From the NCBI RefSeq assembly GCF_030815865.1, contig NZ_JAUSXI010000001.1, positions 930,001-994,000 of the forward strand: 64,000 bases of DNA. Direction: 5' to 3'. A model generated the notes under the pieces. The model did no database searches. It worked only from the letters and a program-made list of their open reading frames with translations, and was not told the origin of the DNA. Of this stretch, positions 27,026-35,395 are shown one piece after another. Positions within the stretch are counted from its first letter, which is position 1; every line of letters begins with the position of its first letter. The stretch is from Arthrobacter globiformis. Its GTDB lineage: Bacteria > Actinomycetota > Actinomycetes > Actinomycetales > Micrococcaceae. A program made the position numbers and the translations under genes.

Positions 27026-27572
27026 ATTTCATTCTCGCGCGCCGAAGCGGGCCGGTTAAGCGGAAGAACCAATCTATATCTGCGGCATCATCAAGCACCC
27101 GTCCTAGGCTGGCAGCAAACAGGGGGCGGCCGGCGCAACAGAGGGCGGACATGTCGACGAGGCCGGACACATCACCGCACACCTCGATTATCAGAAGTTT
27201 TCCCGCCTGGCCGGCGGAAAGCCCTAACCCTGCTGCGCCCCGACATGGAACGCGCCGCCCTGGCAGCTCTAGGCGACGTGAAGTCTGGGGCCTGTGGCCC
27301 CACCGCAGGGGATATCGGCGGCCCTCGAAGCGTCCGAGCAGCGCTGGGGACTGGTGGCCCAGATGGCACAGGCCTCGGGGAGACGCGCCGCCTCGTCGTT
27401 CCTTCCCGTCAACCGTGCAACCAGTACTAAGGCAGCACTCGTTAAAAGCCTATGGATCCGTGCTGGCTGACCCCCCAGTTTTAGGGGTTTCGCCGCTCTT
27501 GAGCCTGTGGCCACAATGGAGGACACGCTCGTCGAGATAGGAGTTTGACGGGTACTGATCCAGGAGAATTCT
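27026..27572. other. 547-base stretch without a convincing gene
   Basis: Both strands have short open frames but none combines a ribosome site with actinobacterial codon use. The first part is the 5' flank of the DUF2236 gene. The last 60 bases hold the M23 gene leader, with AGGAG just upstream of its GTG. A small CCCC...GGGG hairpin lies near 27470-27488. I see no riboswitch motif. Confidence 0.5.
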
Positions 27573-29225
27573 GTGGCAAATCACGGGCGACACAAGCACG
27601 CACCGAGGGTGATCGGCCCGGGCCGGATCGCCTTGCGGAGCCTATCCGCGGCGGTGGTTGTCGGCTTCTCCGTCTTCGCTTTCGGATTCCAGGGACCGGC
27701 CATGTCCATCCAGCAGCCCGTGGGTGCTGCCGTCCCAATTGCACCTCCCCCGGGAGTCGTGGGTCCGGAGCTCCTCGATCCCGACACCACCCTGCCTGCG
27801 TACCCGATCAGCGGGTCCAGCATCGCCGCGCCGGCGAAGGCTCCCACCGGACACACCGTGTCCAACTCCAAAGTCAAGGCAACCAAGACGGGCGCCGCCA
27901 AATCTCCGGGTGTGGCCTCCACCGCGCTGAAGCGGCCCGGAGCCGGCTTCCTCATGGCGCCCTTGGAAGACCTCACGCCAAGTTCCCCGTTCGGCCTGCG
28001 GCACAGCCCGATCACCGGCGAGTCGGGTGAATTCCACTGGGGGCAGGACTACGCAGCCGCCTGCGGCACCCGCGTTTACGCAGCCGACGGCGGCGTGGTC
28101 CGGGCCGCCGGCTGGCACCCCTGGGGCGGGGGCAACAGGGTGGAGATCGACCACGGCAATGGCCTGATCACCACGTACAACCACCTGCAGGGCATCGCCG
28201 TCGAAAAGGGCGACCAGGTTCGGGTAGGCGAGATCATCGCGGAGGTGGGCACCACCGGATCCTCCACCGGCTGCCACCTGCACTTCGAGGTCATCAAGAA
28301 CGGACAGCACGAGGATCCCCTCAAGTGGACCCTGCTGCCCATCCGGCAGACCGACCAACTGACACCCGCTGTGTTTACCAGCTTCGCAGGCGGCGCTGCC
28401 AGCACGTACGGGTGGGCGATCCCTAACATCCCGGGCAACAGCGGGCCGGGCAACACCGACGACGGCCTGACACCGGTGACTGCAGCTGCAATGGCCTACC
28501 CTCGCGCCGGCCGGGCAACTGCTGTGCGGCCCACCTTGATCGCCAGTTCATCGTTCTCCGGTTCCTCTTCCTTCAGCCCAGCGGAAACATCGACCGCTAC
28601 TACAAGTCCTCAACCGACGCCGCCAAAGCTCACGCCTCCCGCGACAGCCAAGCCCAAGCCGGCCCCGAAGCCTACTCCGACCCCGAAGCCTACTCCGACG
28701 CCGAAACCGGCTCCCGCGCCCGCTCCCGCGCCGTCCACTGTGACACCTGTGCCGCCGGCTGACCCGCCCACCGAGCCGGTAGTTCCGGCCGTGCCTGAGC
28801 CACCGGCACCGGCCGAGCCCGCGCCGCCGCCCACCGAGTCGTCGCCGCCGGCTGACCCGCCGCCCACCGAGCCGGCAGTTCCGACCGAGCCCGCGCCACC
28901 GGCACCCTCCGAACCGGTCGTGCCCTCCCCACCGATCACGAGTTCCGGACCTGGTCCAACGGAAGCCGCACCGGTAGTGCCTGCACCGGTAGTGCCTGCG
29001 CCGGTAGTGCCTGCGCCGGTAGTGCCTGCGCCGGTAGTGCCTGCGCCGGTAGTGCCTGCGCCGGTAGTGCCTGCGCCGGTAGTGCCGGCACCGGTGCCAG
29101 TTCCCCCTTCGGCACCGGCAACCGCCACATTGCCAAGTGCTGCGCCCATCGAGGATGCTGCCGTGGCAGAAGCGAAGGCAGCAGCGGAAGCTGTGCCGAC
29201 CGCGGAGCCCGCGGCGGCGCCGTAA
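27573..29225 (+). CDS. secreted M23 (LytM) family metallopeptidase with Pro-rich tail
   Basis: 550-residue cell-wall endopeptidase. A signal sequence or anchor covers about 20-45 (SLSAAVVVGFSVFAFGF). The LytM domain at about 130-255 carries the zinc ligands His155 and Asp159 (HWGQDYAAAC) and His237 (HLHFE), with His235 as the catalytic partner. Residues from about 330 to the end are a Pro/Ala/Thr/Val-rich, wall-spanning-like tail with PTPKPTPTPKP runs and eight copies of a five-residue PVVPA repeat. It probably cuts peptidoglycan cross-bridges during growth or division. The GTG start follows AGGAG. Confidence 0.9.
   Translation: MANHGRHKHAPRVIGPGRIALRSLSAAVVVGFSVFAFGFQGPAMSIQQPVGAAVPIAPPPGVVGPELLDPDTTLPAYPISGSSIAAPAKAPTGHTVSNSKVKATKTGAAKSPGVASTALKRPGAGFLMAPLEDLTPSSPFGLRHSPITGESGEFHWGQDYAAACGTRVYAADGGVVRAAGWHPWGGGNRVEIDHGNGLITTYNHLQGIAVEKGDQVRVGEIIAEVGTTGSSTGCHLHFEVIKNGQHEDPLKWTLLPIRQTDQLTPAVFTSFAGGAASTYGWAIPNIPGNSGPGNTDDGLTPVTAAAMAYPRAGRATAVRPTLIASSSFSGSSSFSPAETSTATTSPQPTPPKLTPPATAKPKPAPKPTPTPKPTPTPKPAPAPAPAPSTVTPVPPADPPTEPVVPAVPEPPAPAEPAPPPTESSPPADPPPTEPAVPTEPAPPAPSEPVVPSPPITSSGPGPTEAAPVVPAPVVPAPVVPAPVVPAPVVPAPVVPAPVVPAPVVPAPVPVPPSAPATATLPSAAPIEDAAVAEAKAAAEAVPTAEPAAAP
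28971..29090 (+). repeat. 15-bp minisatellite, 8 tandem units inside the M23 gene
   Basis: Eight head-to-tail copies of CCGGTAGTGCCTGCG (one-base variants in the first and last unit), each coding PVVPA. The near-identical DNA copies imply recent expansion, so copy number probably varies between strains. Being a multiple of three, length change keeps the frame. Confidence 0.95.
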
Positions 29226-29842
29226 GCGGTAGAGGGCAGCCGCTGTCAGGCTGTTCGCTCACCGGACAAATCCAACTGGTCAGGAGGTCAGGGAATGCTA
29301 CGGAAGCCGAAGCCGTTGTCATTAGTGACAGCCATGCACCCGGCGAGAGAGCACGATGTGACTTCCCTCCAAACGATTCCGCCGACACCCGACGGAACCC
29401 GCCCGGGTTTCGGTTGCCCTTCGGGGGATGCGGTGCCGGGAGCGGACGCATCCTCCGAGTGCGGATGTGCGAGCTCTCCCTGGTCTACTGGACGCTTGCC
29501 CCGCGCGCTGCAGTGCGCCGGCGTCCTCCTTTCACGCAGCCTGAGGCGCGGTAAGCCGGGTACGTTCCGGAAGAGCATTCCGCCCGGAACAGCCGGCGGA
29601 CTTCCGTCTCCGCGGCTATCTCTGCAAATCAAACAATGCGCGGCAAACTAACGAAGCGGTCATCGGGGGATGGCCGTCAAAGGAAACGAAAGCGAGGAAG
29701 GTAGCCGAAAGCGACGGCGGTGTTGTAATTTTTCAACATGCCAACTCCCGTTTCCCCATAGTTCGCTTCTTATCTGGTTGGATGGAACGTACTTAGAGGG
29801 ACACAGGAGGCGCCCCGCTTCCTAACTACCGCGAAGGCAGCA
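29226..29842. other. 617-base stretch between M23 and phosphodiesterase genes
   Basis: It holds one doubtful small frame (29295-29651, listed separately) and an AT-richer 3' part with the inverted repeat TGTTG-N8-CAACA at 29721-29738. That repeat may be an operator for the phosphodiesterase gene. G+C drops compared with the flanks. No RNA gene was recognised. Confidence 0.5.
29295..29651 (+). CDS. doubtful hypothetical protein
   Basis: 118-codon frame with a perfect AGGAGG seven bases before its ATG. Its codon use is less G/C-biased at third positions than all neighbouring genes. The product (Ser/Pro/Arg/Cys-rich, no clear fold) resembles nothing I know. It could be a fast-evolving or acquired small gene, or a chance frame with a chance ribosome site. 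Confidence 0.22.
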   Translation: MLRKPKPLSLVTAMHPAREHDVTSLQTIPPTPDGTRPGFGCPSGDAVPGADASSECGCASSPWSTGRLPRALQCAGVLLSRSLRRGKPGTFRKSIPPGTAGGLPSPRLSLQIKQCAAN

Positions 29843-30754
29843 ATGGAGCTCATCGAGGCCGAGCATCCCCGGCCACGCCATTTTCTACTCCACCTGAGTG
29901 ACCCCCACCTGTTGGGAGGTCCAGACCCCCTATACGGCGCCGTTGACAGCGAAGCCCGCCTGATCCAGCTTTTCGGCGAGGTCCAGGCCTCTGGTGCCCG
30001 CCCGGAAGCCGTGATTTTTACCGGCGACCTAGCAGACAAGGGCGACCCCGAGGCCTACGCCAAGCTCCGAGCGATCGTAGAACCTGCATGCCAGGACCTC
30101 GGCGCCCAGGTCATCTGGGCCATGGGCAACCACGACAACCGCGCCAACTTCCGGGCGGGCCTGTTCGACCAACCGGGCAACGACGATCCCGTTGACCACA
30201 GCTACTACGTCAACGGGCTGCGGGTCATCACCATGGACACGTCCGTGCCTGGCTATCACCACGGCGAACTCAGCGACAACCAGCTGGACTGGCTAACCGG
30301 GCAGCTGGAGACCCCCGCGCCGGACGGCACGATCCTGGCCCTGCACCATCCGCCTGTTCCATCGGTACTGGACCTCTCCGTGCTGGTGGAACTCCGCGAC
30401 CAGGCGTCCCTGGCGGCCGTGGTCCGGAACTCGGATGTCCGCAGCATCCTGGCCGGCCATCTGCATTACTCCACGACGGCGAGCTTCGCCGGCATCCCCG
30501 TTTCCGTGGCCTCAGCCACGTGCTACACCCAGGACCTGAACGTTCCGCAGGGTGGCACCCGAGGCCGCGACGGCGGGCAGGCCTTCAACCTGGTGCACGT
30601 GTACGAGCATACGGTGGTGCATTCAGTGGTGCCGCTGGGCGCCACTCCCACCGTCGGGGAGTATGTCACGCCCGAGGAGACGGAACGCCGCCTGGCTGCA
30701 GCCGGGATCCGCATCCCCGAAGGGGCAAAGCGTCCCGTGCTCACGCGGAAATAG
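29843..30754 (+). CDS. class III cyclic-nucleotide phosphodiesterase-like metallophosphoesterase
   Basis: 303-residue calcineurin-type hydrolase with the full two-metal set: Asp20 and His22 (LSDPHLLGG), [12 protein letters not shown] near 65, GNHDNR near 94, and HHPP plus the C-terminal GHLHYS. The order and spacing match CpdA/Rv0805-type enzymes that cleave 3',5'-cAMP and related phosphodiesters. The actual substrate needs an assay. The ATG at 29843 sits 9 bases after a GAAGGC-like site. It is monocistronic with its own terminator. Confidence 0.88.
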   Translation: MELIEAEHPRPRHFLLHLSDPHLLGGPDPLYGAVDSEARLIQLFGEVQASGARPEAVIFTGDLADKGDPEAYAKLRAIVEPACQDLGAQVIWAMGNHDNRANFRAGLFDQPGNDDPVDHSYYVNGLRVITMDTSVPGYHHGELSDNQLDWLTGQLETPAPDGTILALHHPPVPSVLDLSVLVELRDQASLAAVVRNSDVRSILAGHLHYSTTASFAGIPVSVASATCYTQDLNVPQGGTRGRDGGQAFNLVHVYEHTVVHSVVPLGATPTVGEYVTPEETERRLAAAGIRIPEGAKRPVLTRK

Positions 30755-30770
30755 GGAGCACAGACAGAAG

Positions 30771-30796
30771 AACCCCGCCGGTGATCCGGTGGGGTT
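30771..30796. terminator. intrinsic terminator between convergent genes
   Basis: AACCCCGCCGG pairs with CCGGTGGGGTT (one G-T pair) around TGAT. It is 16 bases after the phosphodiesterase stop and just beyond the end of the Stealth gene on the other strand. Confidence 0.82.
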
Positions 30797-30814
30797 CCTC
30801 TGCGATTTAGGAGC

Positions 30815-32401
30815 CTACTTTTCCCAGGGCGCCTTGATGGGGTAGTACTTCTCCAGGAAATCCGTGACAAGCCCCGCCCGCTCATCGGCTGGGACCTCCG
30901 GAAAGCTGCCGTCATTGAGGCAGAAGAAGTCCATGTTGCGCTTGGTCAGCAGCTTGGGCAGGTAGTTCAGTCCCGACCGGAGCGTGGTGTCCACGTACCT
31001 CACCTTGGCCGCCGTCTGGGTCACGGCCCGCCCGGTCAGCAGTGCGTAGTAGTGGTAGAAGGAATTCGTGACGGAGATGTTGTCTGCGGCCCGGAACGTG
31101 CTGGCAGCGGTCTTCGCGAACTCCGCGGGGAACTCCTGCTCCATCTGGGCTACGAGGCTCCGGCGCAGCGGCGCGGCCGAGTGTTCCAGGTGGCGCGTGG
31201 TGATCCGACCAAAGCGGTTCCAGAGCAGCTTTCGGTTGACCCGGGCCGCGTTCTCGAAGCCGCTGCGTTCGGCGTCGTTTTCGCCGAGGCCGATGCGGGT
31301 CTCCGCCTCGATGAACTTGGTGATCCCACCGGGCGTGAAGAACATGTCCGGGCCCACCGGCCGCCCGAAGAACATGTCGTCGTTGGAGTAGAGGAAGTGC
31401 TCGGAGAGGCCTTCGATGTGGTGCAGCTGGCACTCCACGGCCTGGGAGTTGTGGGTGGGCAGCACCGACGGGTCGGCGAAGAACTCCTCGCTCCGGACGA
31501 TGGTCACTGACGGGTGGTCGGCCAGCCATTCCGGCGCGGGGGAGTCGGTGGCGATGAAGATGCGGCGGACCCAGGGGGCGAACATGTAGACCGACCGGAG
31601 CGCATATTTGAGCTCGTTGATCTGCCGGTAGCGCGCCTCGTGGTCGTCACCCTCGCCCAGGACAGCTCCCGCCATGCGGGCGCGGCGGGCGGCGATGTAC
31701 TCCGGGGAGCTGCCGTCCACCCAGGAGAAGACCATGTCGATGTCGAAGCTGATGTCGCTCGCGTGGTCAGCGAACATGTTCTCGATGGTGGGCCAGGTGT
31801 GGCCGTAGCGCTCCACCGTTCCGCGGACGGCGTCGTGGGCCATCATGGTGCGGCGGGTCAGGGAGTTCTCGATCGGCAGGATCACTTCGTTGCCCAGGAA
31901 GCTCCACAGCTCCACCTGGACGCCGGCGGACGCACCGAATTCGAAGCCGCCCTCGGGTTCAACCCGCGGGCGGTACAGCCGGAAGATGCGCGCCTGCCGG
32001 TTGACGGAGAGCTCGCCGTCGGCCACCAGGACGGACGTTTTCTTCTTCGCGTCCACGGTCATGGAGTAGAACGGCTCGTTCCGGCACGCGTCCACGAGGG
32101 CGGACCGCAGCTTCTTGCGGTCCTTCCAGTCAAGGGCGATCACGGGACGGTCGTTGTTGCCCCGGACCAGCAGGTAATCCAGCCCGGTCGCGTCCAGCAC
32201 GTTCCGCAGGAAGAGCAGGTCCTCCACCATGGCCTGGTAGGGCGTCCGGGTGTCGTTGATCAGCGCATACCGGCCTGATCGTCGGACGACGTCGGGGCGG
32301 TGTTTGAGGCGCGCCACAGCCGCCGGCGACGTTGCTTCCGCGAGTGCGGGTACGTCCTCGGACGCCTGACCGCCGTAGTAAATGTCGTCCTGAACCGTCA
32401 C
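30815..32401 (-). CDS. Stealth-family phosphotransferase
   Basis: 528-residue protein with the conserved Stealth blocks: CR1 (DIDMVFSWVDGSSPE near 215), CR2 (the FIATDSPAPEWL to HNSQAVECQLHHIEGLSEHFLYSNDDMFFG region), CR3 and CR4 towards the C-terminus. The family moves sugar-phosphate units, for example hexose-1-phosphate in capsule polymers and GlcNAc-1-phosphate in the mammalian lysosomal enzyme. Here it probably builds a phosphate-linked surface glycan. The residues before CR1 form an extra N-terminal domain. GTG start with a weak ribosome site. Confidence 0.87.
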   Translation of the reverse strand: MTVQDDIYYGGQASEDVPALAEATSPAAVARLKHRPDVVRRSGRYALINDTRTPYQAMVEDLLFLRNVLDATGLDYLLVRGNNDRPVIALDWKDRKKLRSALVDACRNEPFYSMTVDAKKKTSVLVADGELSVNRQARIFRLYRPRVEPEGGFEFGASAGVQVELWSFLGNEVILPIENSLTRRTMMAHDAVRGTVERYGHTWPTIENMFADHASDISFDIDMVFSWVDGSSPEYIAARRARMAGAVLGEGDDHEARYRQINELKYALRSVYMFAPWVRRIFIATDSPAPEWLADHPSVTIVRSEEFFADPSVLPTHNSQAVECQLHHIEGLSEHFLYSNDDMFFGRPVGPDMFFTPGGITKFIEAETRIGLGENDAERSGFENAARVNRKLLWNRFGRITTRHLEHSAAPLRRSLVAQMEQEFPAEFAKTAASTFRAADNISVTNSFYHYYALLTGRAVTQTAAKVRYVDTTLRSGLNYLPKLLTKRNMDFFCLNDGSFPEVPADERAGLVTDFLEKYYPIKAPWEK

Positions 32402-32560
32402 GTCGGTAATGGTGTTTCTCCCATGCTGCTAGGGGTGAAGTCTTACTTGCATGATAGTCCTGCCGGGAAAACATGCCGGGCAGGCGGCCGGGCGGTGGCC
32501 CCGCCTGTATGGTCTGGCCATCTGGGCTATGGTCTGGCCACCTGGGCCGCGGCAGCGGGC

Positions 32561-33490
32561 TTAGTCAAGGAGAGCCTGCCGCCAGCTGGACAGAAACGCC
32601 GCCCCGGCGTCGTCGTGAATGACCGTTTCCTGCAGGCCCAGGTCGGCGGCGGTGAGGACGTCGTAGGGCTTGGCCGGGACGCCGTCCGCAGGTCTGACGT
32701 CGACGTGCTTCACGGCGTGGTCGTTGTGGTGCAGCCAGTCGGCCATGGCGTAGTCCGTGCGGGAATCGCCGACCGTCCGCCACGCCTGCGGCGTGATGCC
32801 CTGGGCCGCCAGCAGCTCCACAGCCCGGCTCGCTCCGAGGTCCTTGCCCAGCCGCACCGATTCGATGTCCGTGGAAATGATGGTGGGGTCCACGCGGTAG
32901 TCGATCTCGTCGTCGGAGTTGGGTGCATGGTGGTCCAGCCGCACGACGCCCAGGCCGTGGCGCTCCATCAGCTCCATCGCCTCGGCATCAAACAGCTTCT
33001 GCTCGGCGAGGTACTCACTGTTGGGCACCTCAATGTGCTGCTCCACCGACACCATGGCGCGCTTGGTTTCGTCGAAGAACATGTGGGCCGAGTAGTCCTC
33101 GGCCACCATGCGCCGGACGTCGTCGCCGTAGGCTGCCGGCACGGCAAGCTCGTGGTCCACGTGGATGGGTCCGGGGCCGGCCGCGGTGTAACTGAACCAC
33201 ACCGCACCTTTCTCGCAGATGGCGTGGATCAGCGTTTCCCCCGGCATTCCGGCGGCGATCATGGGCTCCATGACCTGCTTACGGATGAATGCATCCGAGC
33301 GCCCGGTGTTGAAGATGACCGGCACTCCGGCGTTCGCGAGGGCCACCAAATCGGCAATGATTTCCGGTTTCACATCCCGGGTCACCGGGCTGGCAACCGG
33401 GCCGTCAACGTCCAGGAGTAGTGCCAGGGCGGGTGTCGACGGCGTGTGTGCGCCGAACCCCGGGGCGGCATTCGCAGTAGGTGCAGTCAT
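32561..33490 (-). CDS. HAD-superfamily hydrolase
   Basis: 309-residue cytoplasmic phosphatase-like protein. HAD motif I is LLLDVDGPVASP (residues 24-35; the nucleophile is the first Asp, Asp27). Motif II is likely VIFNTGRSD at about 59-67, and motif IV is GDSRTDYAMADW near 262. The cap between them is C2-like, as in Cof-type sugar or nucleotide phosphatases. The substrate is not predictable. It follows the same direction as the Stealth gene, with 159 bases between them. Confidence 0.85.
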   Translation of the reverse strand: MTAPTANAAPGFGAHTPSTPALALLLDVDGPVASPVTRDVKPEIIADLVALANAGVPVIFNTGRSDAFIRKQVMEPMIAAGMPGETLIHAICEKGAVWFSYTAAGPGPIHVDHELAVPAAYGDDVRRMVAEDYSAHMFFDETKRAMVSVEQHIEVPNSEYLAEQKLFDAEAMELMERHGLGVVRLDHHAPNSDDEIDYRVDPTIISTDIESVRLGKDLGASRAVELLAAQGITPQAWRTVGDSRTDYAMADWLHHNDHAVKHVDVRPADGVPAKPYDVLTAADLGLQETVIHDDAGAAFLSSWRQALLD

Positions 33491-33638
33491 GGCTCCATTC
33501 TGTCAGCCGACACCGGCCAATCCGCCCGGACCGCCGGTGGCGGCCAGCATGTGACACATAGTTACTGTTTGGCTACAACCTCCCGCGGCGCGCTGATTCC
33601 ACATTCCCTTGAACCGGCCAGTTGCTTACGCTTGCAAT

Positions 33639-33938
33639 GTGATATTTAAAGCTGTGGGCGAGGGACGCCCTTACCCCGACCATGGTTTCAGTACCCCCAA
33701 AGACTGGGCGGCCCTTCCGCCCCGTCCCGTGCGGCTGGATGAACTTGTGACCACCAAGCGGACCCTGGATCTTGAAGCGCTCCTTGCCGAGGACTCCACT
33801 TTCTTTGGGGACCTGTTTCCCCACGTGGTGCAGTACCAGGGCACCCTCTATCTGGAGGACGGCCTGCACCGGGCGGTAAGGACTGCACTCCACCAGCGCA
33901 CCGCTATACATGCAAGGGTGCTCGTGATCGATGGCTAG
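33639..33938 (+). CDS. conserved small protein upstream of LytR_C gene
   Basis: 99-residue protein. It reads VIFKAVGEGRPYPDHG at the start and continues with WAALPPRPVRLDELVTTKRT, FFGDLFPHVVQY and LYLEDGLHRAVRTAL, the last resembling the ParB/sulfiredoxin-like DGxHR element. I recognise it as a conserved actinobacterial protein of unknown function. No clear ribosome site precedes GTG 33639, so it may be translated from a leaderless mRNA. A TTG at 33609 is less likely. Its stop overlaps the next start (ATGGCTAG), so the two are coupled. Confidence 0.7.
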   Translation: MIFKAVGEGRPYPDHGFSTPKDWAALPPRPVRLDELVTTKRTLDLEALLAEDSTFFGDLFPHVVQYQGTLYLEDGLHRAVRTALHQRTAIHARVLVIDG

Positions 33939-34605
33939 AAAACCCAAAGACGTGACCGTCCTCCACGGTCACCGCGTGATTAGCGGCCCGGAGCTCAGGG
34001 CCACGTTCGTCGAGGACGACGGGAACGTGGAGAACCCCGGCCGCCTTCGCCGCCGGATCCTGCACGGTGGGGTGCTCGTGCTGCTGCTTGGCCTCATTGT
34101 TGCTGGGATCATGGGGGCAATGGGTGTGATGAGCGGGCAGATCAAGTTCCCGTCCGCTATCCAGGCCCAGGAGAACTCCTCCGTCTGCCCGGCAACAACC
34201 TTCGATTACACGCCGCCCGCCAAGGTGACGGTGAACGTCCTCAACGCCACGAGCCGCAATGGCCTGGCCAAGGCGGCAGCCAATGAGTTCAAGGGCAGGA
34301 AGTTTGTTCTCGGCAAGGTGGCCAACACGGAAACCGGCTACCGCGGCGTGGCGGCCATCGTCTCTGGTGCTGCCGGACAGGCGGCGGCCTTCACCGTCCA
34401 GCGGAATCTGCCTGGCTCGGACTACTTCCAGGACGGGCGCAAGGACTCCAGCGTGGATGTGATTCTGACTGGCGACTACCGCGGCCTGGTCAAGCCGCAG
34501 CTTGTTGACCAGACGCCGGGCAAGCTCAGCTGCCCGCGGGAAAGCCGTCGCGTCGCCGACGATTCTCAGTGGCCAGTCATGCCCACCCAGAGCGCCAAGC
34601 CCTGA
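33931..34605 (+). CDS. membrane-anchored LytR_C domain protein
   Basis: 224-residue protein. A basic cytoplasmic head of about 45 residues is followed by one membrane segment (about 46-70, VLVLLLGLIVAGIMGAMGV). An extracytoplasmic LytR_C (CpsA C-terminal) domain covers about 98-195 (KVTVNVLNATSRNGLAKAAANEF). It lacks the catalytic LCP domain that joins wall polymers, so it is an accessory wall protein or a partner of an LCP enzyme. The start overlaps the upstream gene by 8 bases. It converges with the tetR gene. Confidence 0.86.
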   Translation: MARKPKDVTVLHGHRVISGPELRATFVEDDGNVENPGRLRRRILHGGVLVLLLGLIVAGIMGAMGVMSGQIKFPSAIQAQENSSVCPATTFDYTPPAKVTVNVLNATSRNGLAKAAANEFKGRKFVLGKVANTETGYRGVAAIVSGAAGQAAAFTVQRNLPGSDYFQDGRKDSSVDVILTGDYRGLVKPQLVDQTPGKLSCPRESRRVADDSQWPVMPTQSAKP

Positions 34606-34625
34606 GCTTGGCAGCCTGAGCTTTT

Positions 34626-34648
34626 GGCCGGCTGATCCTTAGCCGGCC
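34626..34648. terminator. hairpin between LytR_C and TetR genes
   Basis: GGCCGGCT pairs with AGCCGGCC around seven bases. It overlaps the last codons of the tetR gene and lies about 20 bases after the LytR_C stop. Moderate strength, no long T-run. Confidence 0.5.
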
Positions 34649-35289
34649 GCAGCGGCCGGCGGCTGCGGGCGGACGGGGCGGCCGCCGTCGTCGAACCTTG
34701 CCCCGGCGCCCAACTGGATGAAGCGGACGGTCCGCGAGATCCTTTCCTCCAGGTCCCTGGAGGCGTCGCCGCCGCGGGCCGCGCTGGATGAGAGCGTGCC
34801 GTGGATCAGCTGCGCCTGCTGCAGCGGATCGGCAACCGGGAAGTAACCCTGGTCCATGCCGTCGCGAAGAATGTCCTGCAGCATGTCGCTGAGCCCGCCC
34901 ACGTGGTCGGCCAGCTTGGCGAACGACGCGGGCGAGAGGACGGCGCCCATGGCCGGGCCCGGCGGCAGATGCCGGCGGCTGAGATCCTCCACCTGGGCCC
35001 GCACGTAGAGGGCCAGCCGGTCCACCGGATTGTCCAGCCGGGCCAGCGACTCCCGCAGCCCGGTCAAGAACCGTTCCGTCTCCACGAGTGCGTAGGCAAT
35101 CAGGAGCTCTTCGATGTCGGCGTAGTAGTTGTAGACAGCCGTGCGGCCAATCCCTGCGTGCCGGGCGACGTCGGTCATAGTGAGCCCGGGCAGCCCGTGC
35201 GAGAAGAGAAGCTCACCGAAGGCATTCAGGATGCGGCGCTGGGTCTCGGCGCGCTGCGCAGCGTTGCTGGGGGCCGAAATCCGAGGCAT
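34639..35289 (-). CDS. TetR-family transcriptional regulator
   Basis: 216-residue repressor. The DNA-binding helix-turn-helix is at about 13-60 (RRILNAFGELLFSHG, then TMTDVARHAGIGRTAVYNYY, whose last helix reads the DNA). The rest is an all-helical ligand domain with an Ala/Pro-rich tail. The ligand is unknown. Neighbouring genes give no obvious target: the divergent side is a repeat and the end of a DsbA-like gene. Autoregulation is the default expectation. Confidence 0.86.
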   Translation of the reverse strand: MPRISAPSNAAQRAETQRRILNAFGELLFSHGLPGLTMTDVARHAGIGRTAVYNYYADIEELLIAYALVETERFLTGLRESLARLDNPVDRLALYVRAQVEDLSRRHLPPGPAMGAVLSPASFAKLADHVGGLSDMLQDILRDGMDQGYFPVADPLQQAQLIHGTLSSSAARGGDASRDLEERISRTVRFIQLGAGARFDDGGRPVRPQPPAAAAG

Positions 35290-35326
35290 AGGGACACTTT
35301 ACCGCCATCTGTCACCAAACCGTTCC

Positions 35327-35389
35327 GAGTTTTTGTACAGATAATGGGCGCTGAATGCCCTTCAGGGGACGATATCTGTACAAAAACTC
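35327..35389. repeat. 63-bp palindromic element, copy 2
   Basis: Arms GAGTTTTTGTACAGATA and TATCTGTACAAAAACTC pair perfectly over 17 bases. The centre has GGGCGC/GCCC-like self-complementary bases. It sits between the 5' end of tetR and the 3' end of the DsbA-family gene. Confidence 0.9.
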
Positions 35390-35395
35390 GAAGAG

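Noticed and set aside
26788..27540. 250-codon plus-strand frame opposite the DUF2236 gene
   Set aside because: It is an antisense shadow with Arg/Pro-rich low-complexity product and no start signal.
27026..27572. Cyclic di-AMP (ydaO) riboswitch upstream of the M23 gene
   Set aside because: Actinobacterial wall hydrolase genes sometimes have one, but I could not find the conserved core motifs in this leader.
28971..29090. Possible CRISPR-like array
   Set aside because: Units are contiguous 15-mers without spacers and are in frame in a coding region. No cas gene is nearby.
28610..29149. Minus-strand frame coding a Gly/Ala/Thr repeat protein
   Set aside because: It is the reverse complement of the Pro-rich minisatellite region of the M23 gene. 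The repeat pattern follows from the sense repeats.
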